Assembly (NCBI RefSeq): GCF_013283645.1
Contig: NZ_JABEKV010000006.1
Location: 1 to 64,000 of the forward strand
Source of the DNA: Sinorhizobium psoraleae
GTDB taxonomy: Bacteria; Pseudomonadota; Alphaproteobacteria; Rhizobiales; Rhizobiaceae
Length of the DNA: 64,000 nucleotides
Direction of reading: 5' to 3'
Shown: piece by piece, positions 52,886 through 61,829 of the stretch
Layout of the letters: every line of letters begins with the position of its first letter
Numbering within the stretch: position 1 is the stretch's first letter
Notes under the pieces: generated by a model
Told to the model about the DNA's origin: nothing
The model's database searches: none
What the model saw: only the letters and a program-made list of their open reading frames with translations
Program-made: the position numbers and the translations under genes

Positions 52886-54625
52886 ATGAGCGATGACATT
52901 GAATTCCGCATCCGGCCTGGCCGCATCCGCTCGTCGAAGGCGGAGCGTGCGCGCCCGTTCATCGCCCAGGCGCTTGCCGCTACCCAGCGCGCCGGGGGAT
53001 TTGTGTCGCGCGGTGGCGCGATCAATTCCGGCCAACGATCTCACTTCGGCCGTGGCCGGCGCGCCTCCGTCCAGGCCAATCGCCTGATCACGTCGCGTTC
53101 GCGCGGCGCCGTCGTAAAGGCGCGCGTCGTCCAACTCCGCGGCCGCCGCGCACCGCTTGCCACTCACCTCGCCTATCTCCGCCGCGAGGGTGTGACACGT
53201 GACGGGGAGAAGGCGCGCCTGTTCGGCCCTGGTGGAGACGATGCGGACCCGAAGGCGTTCGCCGAACGCAGCGAGGATGACCGGCATCATTTCAGGTTCA
53301 TCGTGTCGCCAGACGATGCGCTCCAGATGTCCGACCTCAAGGGCTTCACGCGCGACCTCGTCAGGCAGATGGAGAAGGATCTCAATACTCGCCTCGACTG
53401 GATCGCGGTCGATCATTGGAACACCGGGCATCCCCACATCCACCTGATCGTCCGCGGTGTGCGGGACGATGGCGAGAATCTCGTCATCTCGCGCAGCTAC
53501 ATCACGGAAGGGATGGGCGACCGCGGCCGCGACCTCATCACCCAGGAGCTAGGGCCGCGGACCGATCACGACATCCGCCAGACGCTCGAGCGCCAAATCG
53601 AAAGCGAACGCTGGACCAGATTGGACCGTCAGCTCGCGCGCGACAGCGACCGCACCGGCATGATCGATCTCGCACCCTATCCCGATCGACAGCCTGACGA
53701 GTTCCAAGCCCTCAAGATCGGTCGCCTGCGCAAGCTCGAAAGCCTCGGCCTCGCCGATCAGGTCGGCCCGGGCCAATGGGTCATCGCCGAGAATGCGGAA
53801 GCAACGCTACGCGAGCTCGGCGAACGCGGCGATATCATCAGACGTATTCATCGCGGCCTATCGGAACGCGGCATCGAACGCAGCACCGCCAGCTATGTCC
53901 TCGCGGGCGAGAGCCTCGACATGCCCGTCATCGGGCGGCTCGTCGACCGTGGTCTGGATGACGAGCTCAAGGGCACGGCCTATGCAGTAATCGACGGCGT
54001 CGACGGACGCACTCACCACATCAAGCTTCCCGATCTCGACGCGGCGGGCGACGGACCATCCGGATCCATCGTCGAACTGAGAAAGTTCGATGATGCTCAC
54101 GGTCGTCGTCGTGTTGCCCTCGCTGTCCGATCTGACTTGAGCATCGAACAGCAAATCACGGCGAGTGGCGCCACCTGGCTCGACCGGCAGGCAATTGCTC
54201 GCGAACTGGTCTCACTTGGAACCGGCGGTTTCGGCGCCGAGGTGCGCGACGCGATGGACCGCCGAGCCGAAGTGCTCGTTGAGCGCCGGCTTGCCGAGCG
54301 CCAGGGGCGCAGTGTCATTTTCGCGCGCAACCTGATCGAGACCCTGCGCCGGCAGGAACTCGATGCGCTCGGAGAGAAACTCGCCACGGGAATGCACAGA
54401 TCATTCAACAAGGCCGCTTCAGGCGAGTATATCGCCGGCACCTACCGCCAGCGCTTTTCTCTCGCCTCCGGCCGCTTCGCGATGATTGACGACGGTCTTG
54501 GATTTCAGCTCGTACCGTGGTCGCCCTCGCTCGAAATGCACCTCGGCCGCCATGTTTCCGGTGTCGCTCGTGGCGACGGCGGGGTCGATTGGGGCTTTGG
54601 CCGCCAGCGCGGGATCGGCCTTTAG
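52886..54625 (+). CDS. Conjugative relaxase, DUF3363 / VirD2-like
   Basis: This 579-residue relaxase has a basic N-terminal region rich in Arg (SRSRGAVVKARVVQLRGRRA), then THLAYLRREGVTRDGEKARL. The histidine metal site is in DHWNTGHPHIHLIVRG (H182, H184, H186). The DUF3363 C-terminal half runs to the intact family end MHLGRHVSGVARGDGGVDWG. It nicks and pilots DNA at oriT during transfer. I chose ATG 52886 (MSDDIEFRIRPGRIRS), the conserved family start. TraG would be expected next but is replaced by a LacI regulator, so the transfer module ends here. Confidence 0.9.
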   Translation: MSDDIEFRIRPGRIRSSKAERARPFIAQALAATQRAGGFVSRGGAINSGQRSHFGRGRRASVQANRLITSRSRGAVVKARVVQLRGRRAPLATHLAYLRREGVTRDGEKARLFGPGGDDADPKAFAERSEDDRHHFRFIVSPDDALQMSDLKGFTRDLVRQMEKDLNTRLDWIAVDHWNTGHPHIHLIVRGVRDDGENLVISRSYITEGMGDRGRDLITQELGPRTDHDIRQTLERQIESERWTRLDRQLARDSDRTGMIDLAPYPDRQPDEFQALKIGRLRKLESLGLADQVGPGQWVIAENAEATLRELGERGDIIRRIHRGLSERGIERSTASYVLAGESLDMPVIGRLVDRGLDDELKGTAYAVIDGVDGRTHHIKLPDLDAAGDGPSGSIVELRKFDDAHGRRRVALAVRSDLSIEQQITASGATWLDRQAIARELVSLGTGGFGAEVRDAMDRRAEVLVERRLAERQGRSVIFARNLIETLRRQELDALGEKLATGMHRSFNKAASGEYIAGTYRQRFSLASGRFAMIDDGLGFQLVPWSPSLEMHLGRHVSGVARGDGGVDWGFGRQRGIGL

Positions 54626-54733
54626 CACCCGTCTTTTTGTGCCGGAGTTACTGAGCGACGGTGGAAACGAGGTGTCGACTAAGTGATCGTTTTGGGTGGA
54701 TCAGTTGTGTTCAGAGGATCTTCACATCGCCGA

Positions 54734-55786
54734 TTAGCTGGCCCGCGCCTTTCCCGTCGATTGTCGCTCGACCAAATGACAGGCGAGTTCCACCCGTCGC
54801 GGCGGCATAGGCAAACCGGAAAGCTTGTCGCGCAGGAGATCGAGTGCGACCGACCCGATCTCCCGCATCGGAATATGCATCGTCGTCAGCGGAGGATTGA
54901 GGAAAACCGCCTGAGGCAGGTCGTCCATGCCCATCACCGAGACATCGCCGGGTACCGAAAACCCCATTTGTTGAATGCCGATCATCGCGCCCACGGCGAG
55001 GCTGTCGCCTGCAGCCAGAACGGCCGTGAAATCCAGCCCGCGGGCCGAAATCCGCTGGGCAATAGCCTGCATGGCAAGCTCCGGTAGCCAGTCGTCGACG
55101 GGAACTATCAGATCATCCGTTGCCGGCAGTCCTTTCGCCAGCAGTGCATCGCGCCAGCCTTCGAAGCGCCGCTCGATGGTTCTCCGGCCAGGCCGCATGA
55201 GAAAGAGGATGCGGCTATGGCCGAGATCGATGAGATGATCGGTTGCCAGCCGTGCGCTCGAGCGGTTGCAGGGGGTGACGCTCGATAGCCTCATGAACGG
55301 GTCGTCACCGTTGAGCAGGACCACCGGCTTGTCGAAGTCGCGCGTCGCGGCAAGCATGCCCTCGTCATCAATGGTGAGGAACAGCAGGCCGGCGACCTGG
55401 TCGTCTTGTTGGGCCTCCTTCAGCACGGCCAATTCCTCGTCCCGATCCGCGATCGGACGGGTGACGATCTCAAGGCCGAGGGTCTGCGCACGATCCTTCA
55501 GCCCCTCCAGCACGTAGAGGGTGAACTGATTGCGCACATAGTCAATCATTGCCGCGCTCGATGCGGCGAGTATGACCTTCTGACCGGCGACCGCCGTCGG
55601 GATGATATAGTTCGCGTTCTTTGCCGCTTCGAGGACCTGATGGCGGATCTCCGGGCGAACACCTTTCTCGCCGGCCAGAGCGCGTGATGCCGTGCTGAGA
55701 GAAACACCGCATACCTCGGCGATGTCCTCGAGACGGACACGCTTGCTTTTCTTGCCACGCTTGCCGGACGGCGGTTTGGCGATCAC
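54734..55786 (-). CDS. LacI-family regulator of the uronate operon
   Basis: The 350-residue repressor starts at GTG 55786 (AAGGAG 7 nt upstream) after a Lys-rich lead. The HTH is RLEDIAEVCGVSLSTASRAL with the hinge LEAAKNANYIIP. The sugar-binding domain has VILAASSAAMIDYVRNQFTL, TDHLIDLGHSRILFLM and VMGMDDLPQAVFLNPPLTTM. It is divergent from the GH105 gene across 114 bp containing a palindrome. The inducer is probably a uronate or unsaturated oligosaccharide, inferred from the neighbours. Confidence 0.9.
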   Translation of the reverse strand: MIAKPPSGKRGKKSKRVRLEDIAEVCGVSLSTASRALAGEKGVRPEIRHQVLEAAKNANYIIPTAVAGQKVILAASSAAMIDYVRNQFTLYVLEGLKDRAQTLGLEIVTRPIADRDEELAVLKEAQQDDQVAGLLFLTIDDEGMLAATRDFDKPVVLLNGDDPFMRLSSVTPCNRSSARLATDHLIDLGHSRILFLMRPGRRTIERRFEGWRDALLAKGLPATDDLIVPVDDWLPELAMQAIAQRISARGLDFTAVLAAGDSLAVGAMIGIQQMGFSVPGDVSVMGMDDLPQAVFLNPPLTTMHIPMREIGSVALDLLRDKLSGLPMPPRRVELACHLVERQSTGKARAS

Positions 55787-55802
55787 TTCGCTGCTCCTTT
55801 TT

Positions 55803-55832
55803 CGCAATCATGAGAAAAATTTTCAGATTGCG
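55803..55832. promoter_or_regulatory. Candidate LacI-type operator
   Basis: CGCAATC (55803-55809) and GATTGCG (55826-55832) form a perfect inverted repeat around a 16-nt AT-rich core that contains GAAAA/TTTTC. It lies 16 nt before the regulator's start codon and about 70 nt before the GH105 gene, so one protein could control both directions. Confidence 0.5.
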
Positions 55833-55900
55833 CAAGAGAAAACCTCATGCCTTTATCTTCTCCGAGGAGCCGCGCAGGCGGTAAATATGGGAGGAACGTC

Positions 55901-57007
55901 ATGGGTCCGAATGCCCGCGATATTCGCGTTGGTCTCGATCGTCTTGTCGCCGGCATGACCGGCCTCAGGCATGAGGGTCGTTTCCACGAGCCGAACCTCG
56001 ACGGGACCGCGGGTGACTACATCAGCTTCGACAGTTGGGAATGGCCACAGGGCGTCGGTCTCTACGGCCTGATCAGGCTCTGGCTGTTCACCGGCCGCGA
56101 CGATCTGCGCCAGCTCGTCGAGAACTGGTATGAAGCAAGGCTTGCAGCGGGCCTGCCCGAGCTCAACGTCAACACGACGGCGCCGATGCTCGGCCTCTCC
56201 GTGCTTTGGGCAAAGACCGGAAATCCGCGGTGGAAACCGGTGCTCGACGGTTGGGCGGACCGCGTGATTGCGGAAATGGGGCGCACGTCGGAAGGCGGCT
56301 TCGAGCATCATGTCTCCGACAAAGTCAACGACAACGAACTGTGGGACGACACACTTTATATGGTGGCGCTTTTCCTCGCCTCCTACGGCCAGGCGAGCGG
56401 CCGGCGTGAGCTCGTCGACGAAGCTTCGCGACAATTCCTCGTCCATGCCCGCTATCTCTCCGACCCTCAGACCGGCCTCTGGTTCCATGGTTGGACCTTC
56501 GACGGGCGGCACAATTTTGCGCGGGCACGCTGGGCACGCGGCAATGCCTGGATCACCGCCGGCATACTCGATTTCTTCGACCTCGCCGAGATCGCCAACC
56601 CGGTCAGGACCTTCCTTGAAGGAGTCCTTGTCAGCCAGGTCGACGCGCTTCTGCCGCTGCAGACCCCATCTGGCGCCTGGCGCACCCTTCTCGACGACTC
56701 GAGTTCCTACGAGGAGATCTCGGCCACCGCGGGGATCGGCTACGGGCTGCTCAAGGGCCATCGCCTCGGCCTCGGCACACCCGCCTGGCAGACTGCCGGC
56801 TTGAAGGCGCTCGAGGCGGTCATGAACAATATCGATGAGAACGGCACCGTGCTCAACGTCTCCTACGGGACGCGCATGGGCCATGATCTCCAGTTCTATA
56901 AGGACATTCCGATCCAGCCGACCGGCTACGGACAGGCGCTGGCGATCCTGTGCCTTTCCGAAGCCCTTCAGCATGTCGGCGCAGAAGGACAGGCGGCATC
57001 ACGATGA
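55901..57007 (+). CDS. GH88/GH105-family unsaturated uronyl hydrolase
   Basis: The 368-residue (alpha/alpha)6 protein has the family's acid region NELWDDTLYMVALFLA (D149/D150), then GLWFHGW, WARGNAWITAGILDF, TPSGAWRTLLDDSSS and SATAGIGYGLLKG. These enzymes hydrate the double bond of lyase-made uronyl ends, releasing 5-keto-4-deoxyuronate. There is no signal peptide, so it acts in the cytoplasm on imported oligosaccharides. GGGAGG lies 6 nt before ATG 55901. KduI overlaps its stop by ATGA and would take the released product. Confidence 0.88.
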   Translation: MGPNARDIRVGLDRLVAGMTGLRHEGRFHEPNLDGTAGDYISFDSWEWPQGVGLYGLIRLWLFTGRDDLRQLVENWYEARLAAGLPELNVNTTAPMLGLSVLWAKTGNPRWKPVLDGWADRVIAEMGRTSEGGFEHHVSDKVNDNELWDDTLYMVALFLASYGQASGRRELVDEASRQFLVHARYLSDPQTGLWFHGWTFDGRHNFARARWARGNAWITAGILDFFDLAEIANPVRTFLEGVLVSQVDALLPLQTPSGAWRTLLDDSSSYEEISATAGIGYGLLKGHRLGLGTPAWQTAGLKALEAVMNNIDENGTVLNVSYGTRMGHDLQFYKDIPIQPTGYGQALAILCLSEALQHVGAEGQAASR

Positions 57008-57834
57008 GAGTTTTGTACGGGGCCGGCCCCGAGGACATCAAGGGCTACGATACGGAGCGTCTGCGTCGCGAGTTCCTGATCACGGACCTCTTTGCCCCGG
57101 ATGCGGTTAACTTCACCTACACCCATGTCGATCGTCTGCTGATCGGCAGCGCCGTGCCGGTAGCGAAAATCCTGACCTTCGGATCCGGCGCCGAAATCGG
57201 CACGCCCTATCTGCTTTCGGCACGAGAGATGGGTATCGCCAACCTCGGCGGCAGCGGCACGGTCATCGTGGACGGGCAGGAATTTACCCTTCAAAACCGC
57301 GACGTTCTCTATGTGGGACGGGGTGCAAAGGAAATCACCGTAGCGAGCCAGTCCGCCGATGCGCCGGCGCGCTACTACATGAACTCCGTTCCGGCCGGCA
57401 CCGACCTGCCCCACCGGCTGATCCCGAGGCAGGAAGCCAAGCCGCTCGAGCTCGGCGACGCCAGGCGGTCGAACAAACGCCGCCTCGCGATGTACATCCA
57501 TCCGGAAGTGGCTCCCTCCTGCCTGCTGCTGATGGGCATCACGGATCTGGCCGAAGGCAGCATCTGGAACACAATGCCACCGCATCTGCACGAGCGCCGC
57601 ATGGAGGCCTATTGTTATTTCGACATGGCAAGCGAAGACCGGATCATCCATCTGATGGGCCGTCCCGAGGAAACGCGCCATCTCGTCGTCGCGGACGGCA
57701 ACGCGGTGCTCTCGCCCGCGTGGTCGATCCATATGGGTGCCGGCACCGGACCCTATGCCTTCGTCTGGGGCATGACCGGAGAAAATCAGGAATACAACGA
57801 CGTGAACCCCGTGGCCGTGGCTGAGCTCAAATGA
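57004..57834 (+). CDS. kduI: 5-dehydro-4-deoxy-D-glucuronate isomerase
   Basis: The 276-residue cupin enzyme has metal ligands H194, H196 and E201 in MPPHLHERRMEAYCYFD and H243 in WSIHMGAGTGPYAFVWGM. Family markers DRLLIGSAVPV, FGSGAEIGTPYLLSAREMGI and PRQEAKPLELGDARRSNKRR are intact. It converts 5-dehydro-4-deoxy-D-glucuronate to 3-deoxy-D-glycero-2,5-hexodiulosonate. It is translationally coupled on both sides (ATGA overlaps). No KduD-type reductase is in the window. Confidence 0.95.
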   Translation: MRVLYGAGPEDIKGYDTERLRREFLITDLFAPDAVNFTYTHVDRLLIGSAVPVAKILTFGSGAEIGTPYLLSAREMGIANLGGSGTVIVDGQEFTLQNRDVLYVGRGAKEITVASQSADAPARYYMNSVPAGTDLPHRLIPRQEAKPLELGDARRSNKRRLAMYIHPEVAPSCLLLMGITDLAEGSIWNTMPPHLHERRMEAYCYFDMASEDRIIHLMGRPEETRHLVVADGNAVLSPAWSIHMGAGTGPYAFVWGMTGENQEYNDVNPVAVAELK

Positions 57835-60314
57835 CTGATACGACGTTCCACCTGAAGAAGAATCTCGCCGAGGGCGAAGCCATCCGCTACTGGCAGCTTG
57901 GCGCGATCGCCGAAGAGCGTTTCGACGTGCCGGACCAGCCGATGAAGGGCGAGATGGATCCCTTCTTCTTCCTGACCAAGCACAAGAACTTCATTCCCCA
58001 CGAATATCCCTGCCGCACGATCTTTGCCGAGCGCTATCGCGGCAAGCGGCCGGACGTGCGCGGCACTTTCGAAGCCACGCGCTGGTGGTTGCCGTTCGGC
58101 TCGCCACGGCTCGATCTCTCCGGCTTCTGGTTCCGTCCGACGCGGCTGTCGACCTGGGCGCGGACCTATATCGAGGCGGCAACCGCCGGGACGGCGAAGG
58201 TCCGTCTCGGCACCTGCGGCGGCGCGGTCCTCTGGATCAACGATGCCGAAGCGGGCTGGATGGCCCCCTATAGCCGCAATCTCGAGGCTCGGGCCGAGTA
58301 CGACCTGCCCTTGAAGGCCGGGCTCAACAAGATCGAGATCTTCTTCGACGACCTTGCCGAGCGCGACGCGCGCTACTTCTTCCAGCTCGACTACCTCTCG
58401 GGTCCCAAGGCCAGCGTGGCGCTTCCCGTTCCCTGTGAGAGCGAGGCGGCAAGCAGGATCGAGGACGTGCTCGACGGCATGCACTTCGACCGCCCCGCCT
58501 ATTTCGAGGGCGACATCACGCTGCTTTTCGCCACACCACTCCCGGTTGACGTCGGGGTCAATATCACCGTCGAAGGCGATTTCATGTCGACCGAGCGTTT
58601 CGACCACGACTTCGTTCTGAAGGCCGGTGAACGGCGCCTCGTCATTGGCCCGGCCGAGCAGGCGCCAGCCGATTTCCGCCATTTTCGGATCACGCTCGAT
58701 GCCGGCGGCTTCGTCGCATCGCGCTCGCTCGGCGTGGAGATCTGCCACGCCGGCCGACAGGGTGAAGCACCGTCGTCGCTTGCGGCTCGCATCACTGAAA
58801 CGCTCGACGAGATTTCCGAATTCTCCGAGCGCGACACAGTGCGCGCCTTCGCGCGGCTGGCGAGCGGGCGCACGGGCGCGGACACCGACGCGATGATCGA
58901 AGAGATCCTGCCGTCGATCGAGGATTGCCACGACTGCGCCGATTTCTCGCTCGTGCCGCTGATCTGGTCCCGCACAGTCTGGGGCGAGGATATCGGCGAG
59001 CGGACGCGCGCCCGCATCGATCAGGCCATTCTCAACTTCCGCTACTGGATGGACGAGCCAGGCAACGATGTGCAGTGGTACTTCTCCGAAAACCATGCAT
59101 TGCTGTTCCATACCTCGGCCTATCTTGCCGGCCACCTTCTTCCGGGCGCCACGTTCCGCCGCTCCCGCCGCAAGGGCGAGGAGCAAAGGGCAGTCGGCGC
59201 CGCCCGGGTGCGGGCCTGGCTCGACCATTTCGAAGCCTGGGAAATGGCGGAATTCAACTCCGCGCCCTATTTCCCCATCGATCTTAAGGGCCTGACGGCG
59301 CTTGCAGCGATTTCGCCCGATGCCGACATCGCCGAGCGTGCCAGGAAAGGTATCGTCCGACTCTGCGAGATAATTGCCCGCTCCGCCCACCACGGCATGA
59401 TCACCGCCGCCCAGGGGCGCTCCTACGAACACACACTTTGCGCCGGCCGCTCGCTCGAGCTTTCGGCCATCGCGCGCCTGCTCTGGGGCAAGGGCTGGTA
59501 CGGCCGCCGCGTGCACGCGCTGCCGCAGCTTGCCGTTTGCCTGCGCGATCACGGCCTCGTCGTGCCGGAAAGCCTGGCAGCGGTTGCCTGCCACCAGGGC
59601 GACGAGCACCAGGAATGGCGGTTTGCCCAGGGCGAAAACCGGTTCGCCGCGCTCTATCACTACAAGGGACGGAATTTCGCGATGGGCTCTGCCAGCCACT
59701 ACCGCTGGCGCGAGTGGGGCTATCAGGAAACCGTTCTGCATCTCAGGATCGGCGAGCGTCCGGAAGCAGCGGTCTGGATCAATCATCCGGGCGAGACGAT
59801 CCAGTTCGGGTACGGCCGACCCTCCTTTTGGGGTGGTTGCGGCGCCCTCCCTCGCGCGCACCAGTACAGAGGGTTGGCCGTACTCGACTTTTCGACTTTC
59901 GAGGAGCAGCCTGATTTCACCCACGCCTGGTTCCCGATCGCCGAGTTCGACGAGAGCGCAATAAGAGGCAAGCGCGCCTTCGCGCGTAGTGGACGCGGCG
60001 CTGTCGCCCTCATCGGCAGCGGTGACCTGGAACTGGTGCAAGTAGGCCCCTCGGCCAAGGTGGAACTGCGCCAGTACGGCCGCATGACACGCTGGATCGT
60101 CCGGGTCTGCGACGCCACCAGGATCGAATCCGTCGAAACGAGATTTGCCGGCCTTTCGGTGGAGGAGGCCGAGGAAGGCACGGTTGTCATCGATGACCCC
60201 GATTATGGTCGTGTGGTGTTCCGCAAGGATGGATCGACGTTGGCCGAGGGCCGCACAATCGCACCGCTGGATTTCCCGGTCGCCGGCGAGGTCGCCATGC
60301 TGACCGCAGGATGA
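57831..60314 (+). CDS. Unassigned 827-residue protein of the uronate operon (candidate polysaccharide-active enzyme)
   Basis: I do not recognise the family. The first 300 residues look beta-rich (GTFEATRWWLPFGSPRLDLS, FWFRPTRLSTWARTYIEAAT, LGTCGGAVLWIND), like sugar-binding jelly-rolls. Residues about 320-620 look helical (WYFSENHALLFHTSAYLAGH, YFPIDLKGLTALAAIS, AAQGRSYEHTLCAGRSLELS), like the toroid of alginate, heparin and chondroitin lyases. The last 200 residues are again beta-rich with several His and Tyr. There is no signal peptide. Overlap with kduI by ATGA and position before the importer suggest a cytosolic lyase or hydrolase feeding the GH105 step. Function is inference. Confidence 0.55.
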   Translation: MTDTTFHLKKNLAEGEAIRYWQLGAIAEERFDVPDQPMKGEMDPFFFLTKHKNFIPHEYPCRTIFAERYRGKRPDVRGTFEATRWWLPFGSPRLDLSGFWFRPTRLSTWARTYIEAATAGTAKVRLGTCGGAVLWINDAEAGWMAPYSRNLEARAEYDLPLKAGLNKIEIFFDDLAERDARYFFQLDYLSGPKASVALPVPCESEAASRIEDVLDGMHFDRPAYFEGDITLLFATPLPVDVGVNITVEGDFMSTERFDHDFVLKAGERRLVIGPAEQAPADFRHFRITLDAGGFVASRSLGVEICHAGRQGEAPSSLAARITETLDEISEFSERDTVRAFARLASGRTGADTDAMIEEILPSIEDCHDCADFSLVPLIWSRTVWGEDIGERTRARIDQAILNFRYWMDEPGNDVQWYFSENHALLFHTSAYLAGHLLPGATFRRSRRKGEEQRAVGAARVRAWLDHFEAWEMAEFNSAPYFPIDLKGLTALAAISPDADIAERARKGIVRLCEIIARSAHHGMITAAQGRSYEHTLCAGRSLELSAIARLLWGKGWYGRRVHALPQLAVCLRDHGLVVPESLAAVACHQGDEHQEWRFAQGENRFAALYHYKGRNFAMGSASHYRWREWGYQETVLHLRIGERPEAAVWINHPGETIQFGYGRPSFWGGCGALPRAHQYRGLAVLDFSTFEEQPDFTHAWFPIAEFDESAIRGKRAFARSGRGAVALIGSGDLELVQVGPSAKVELRQYGRMTRWIVRVCDATRIESVETRFAGLSVEEAEEGTVVIDDPDYGRVVFRKDGSTLAEGRTIAPLDFPVAGEVAMLTAG

Positions 60315-60321
60315 CGAACCG

Positions 60322-60347
60322 GGCGCCGGTCGGGAGAAACCGGCGCC
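60322..60347 (+). terminator. Intercistronic hairpin before the binding-protein gene
   Basis: GGCGCCGGT (60322-60330) pairs perfectly with ACCGGCGCC (60339-60347) around an 8-nt loop. No T-run follows, so it is more likely an mRNA-stability or partial-termination hairpin between the enzyme genes and the importer genes than a full terminator. Confidence 0.5.
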
Positions 60348-60402
60348 GGTCCCAAAGGCGAGCGGGAGAAGGCTCGCGCATGAAGAGGAGGAGGAGAAGA
60401 TA

Positions 60403-61671
60403 ATGACCAAGACAGGGACAATGCTCGCGGCTTTCGCGGTTGGGCTTCTGACGTCCACGGCCGCAACGGCCGGCGACGTGCGCATCATGTGGTATTCGGA
60501 CGGGGTCGAAGGCGAGGTCCTCAAGGATCTGCTCGACCGCTTCATGAAGGAGAATCCGGGAATCAACGTCATCCTCGACAACGTCTCCTACAGCGTCGTT
60601 CGCGAACAGTTGCCGGTGCAACTCGAGGCCGGAAACGGCCCGGATATTGCGCGTGTTACCAACCTGAAGGCCCAGAGCCAGCACTGGCTTGATCTTCGCC
60701 CGTTTGTTGGCGACCCCGCCTACTGGGACGCGAACTTCGGCGACCAGGCTGACTGGATGCGCCCGGACGGCTCCAACCAGATTTCCGGCTTCATGACGCA
60801 GATCACGATCGCCGGCGGTTTCGCCAACAAGACGCTGTTCGACCAAGCGGGTGTCGCCATCCCGGGCAAGGATGCGACCTGGGACGAGTGGGCGAAGGCG
60901 GCGAAGCAGGTTGCAGAGAGCCAGCAGGTGCCCTTCCCGATGGCGCTCGACCGCTCGGGCCATCGGCTTAGCGGACCGAACCTCTCCTTTGGAGCCAACT
61001 ACATCGGTGCCGACGGCAAGCCGGCGCCGCTTGACGAAGGCTCGAAGGCCTTCCTCGAAAAGTTCGTCGGCTGGATCGCCGATGGCACCATGAGCAAGGA
61101 CGTCTGGGTGTCGGCCGCCGGCTCCACCTATCGCGCCGCCGCCGACGACTTCATCAACGGCCAACTCGTCTACTATTATTCCGGCTCATGGCAGATTCCG
61201 AACTTCTCCACCAAGATCGGCTCGAACTTCGACTGGGTGGCGACGGGCAGCCCCTGCGGACCGGCGAACTGCACCGGCATGACCGGCGGGGCCGGGCTCG
61301 TGGCGGTCAAGTACACGAAGAACCCCAAGGAAGTCGCCAAGGTGATGGACTACCTCGCCCGGGAGGACATCGTGAAGGAATTCTCCGAGCGCACGTTGTT
61401 CCTGCCCGCGCATAAGGGTGTCGTGGCCAAGGGGCTCGACTTCAAGACCGACGACGCCCAGGCGAAAGCTGCGCTCGCCGAATTCATCGACGCAAGCAAG
61501 ACGCTGTCCGATCTCGCGCGCAAGCTGCCCGGCTGGCACTGGTCCGATACGGTCTACGGCGCCCTCGTCACCCGCGTGAGCCAGGCAGCCGCCGGCGAGA
61601 TGCCGCTCGACGAGGCGGTCACCCGCATCGATGCCGACATTGCGGCCAAGGTGAAGGACTCAGGCCTCTAG
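60403..61671 (+). CDS. ABC transporter sugar-binding protein (family 1 SBP)
   Basis: The 422-residue protein has a Sec signal peptide (MLAAFAVGLLTSTAATAG, cut near residue 25) and the family 1 fold. Markers are IMWYSDGVEGEVLKDLLDRF, GPDIARVTNLKAQSQHW and INGQLVYYYSGSWQIPNF. AGGAGGAGG lies 7 nt before ATG 60403. It delivers oligosaccharide to the permeases at 61830 and 62855. Neighbouring genes imply a uronate-containing ligand. A Cys pair in PCGPANC may form a periplasmic disulfide. Confidence 0.92.
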   Translation: MTKTGTMLAAFAVGLLTSTAATAGDVRIMWYSDGVEGEVLKDLLDRFMKENPGINVILDNVSYSVVREQLPVQLEAGNGPDIARVTNLKAQSQHWLDLRPFVGDPAYWDANFGDQADWMRPDGSNQISGFMTQITIAGGFANKTLFDQAGVAIPGKDATWDEWAKAAKQVAESQQVPFPMALDRSGHRLSGPNLSFGANYIGADGKPAPLDEGSKAFLEKFVGWIADGTMSKDVWVSAAGSTYRAAADDFINGQLVYYYSGSWQIPNFSTKIGSNFDWVATGSPCGPANCTGMTGGAGLVAVKYTKNPKEVAKVMDYLAREDIVKEFSERTLFLPAHKGVVAKGLDFKTDDAQAKAALAEFIDASKTLSDLARKLPGWHWSDTVYGALVTRVSQAAAGEMPLDEAVTRIDADIAAKVKDSGL

Positions 61672-61829
61672 ACACAGTCACCAAAACGCGGCCGACGGCA
61701 CCAAGGCTCCAGGAGGAGCGCGCCGTCGGCCCCGCGCCATCCGCTCTCCACAGCACGTTGAAGCGCCAGAAACCGGGCTGTGCCGCAACTTATAGTCACT
61801 CGCTATCTGCGTCGTCAGGAAGGCAAACG

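Noticed and set aside
57786..60581. 931-codon minus-strand open frame opposite the 827-residue protein
   Set aside because: GC-rich codon shadow: the plus-strand gene is coupled by overlaps to kduI, while the antisense frame has no ribosome site and would overlap the binding-protein gene.
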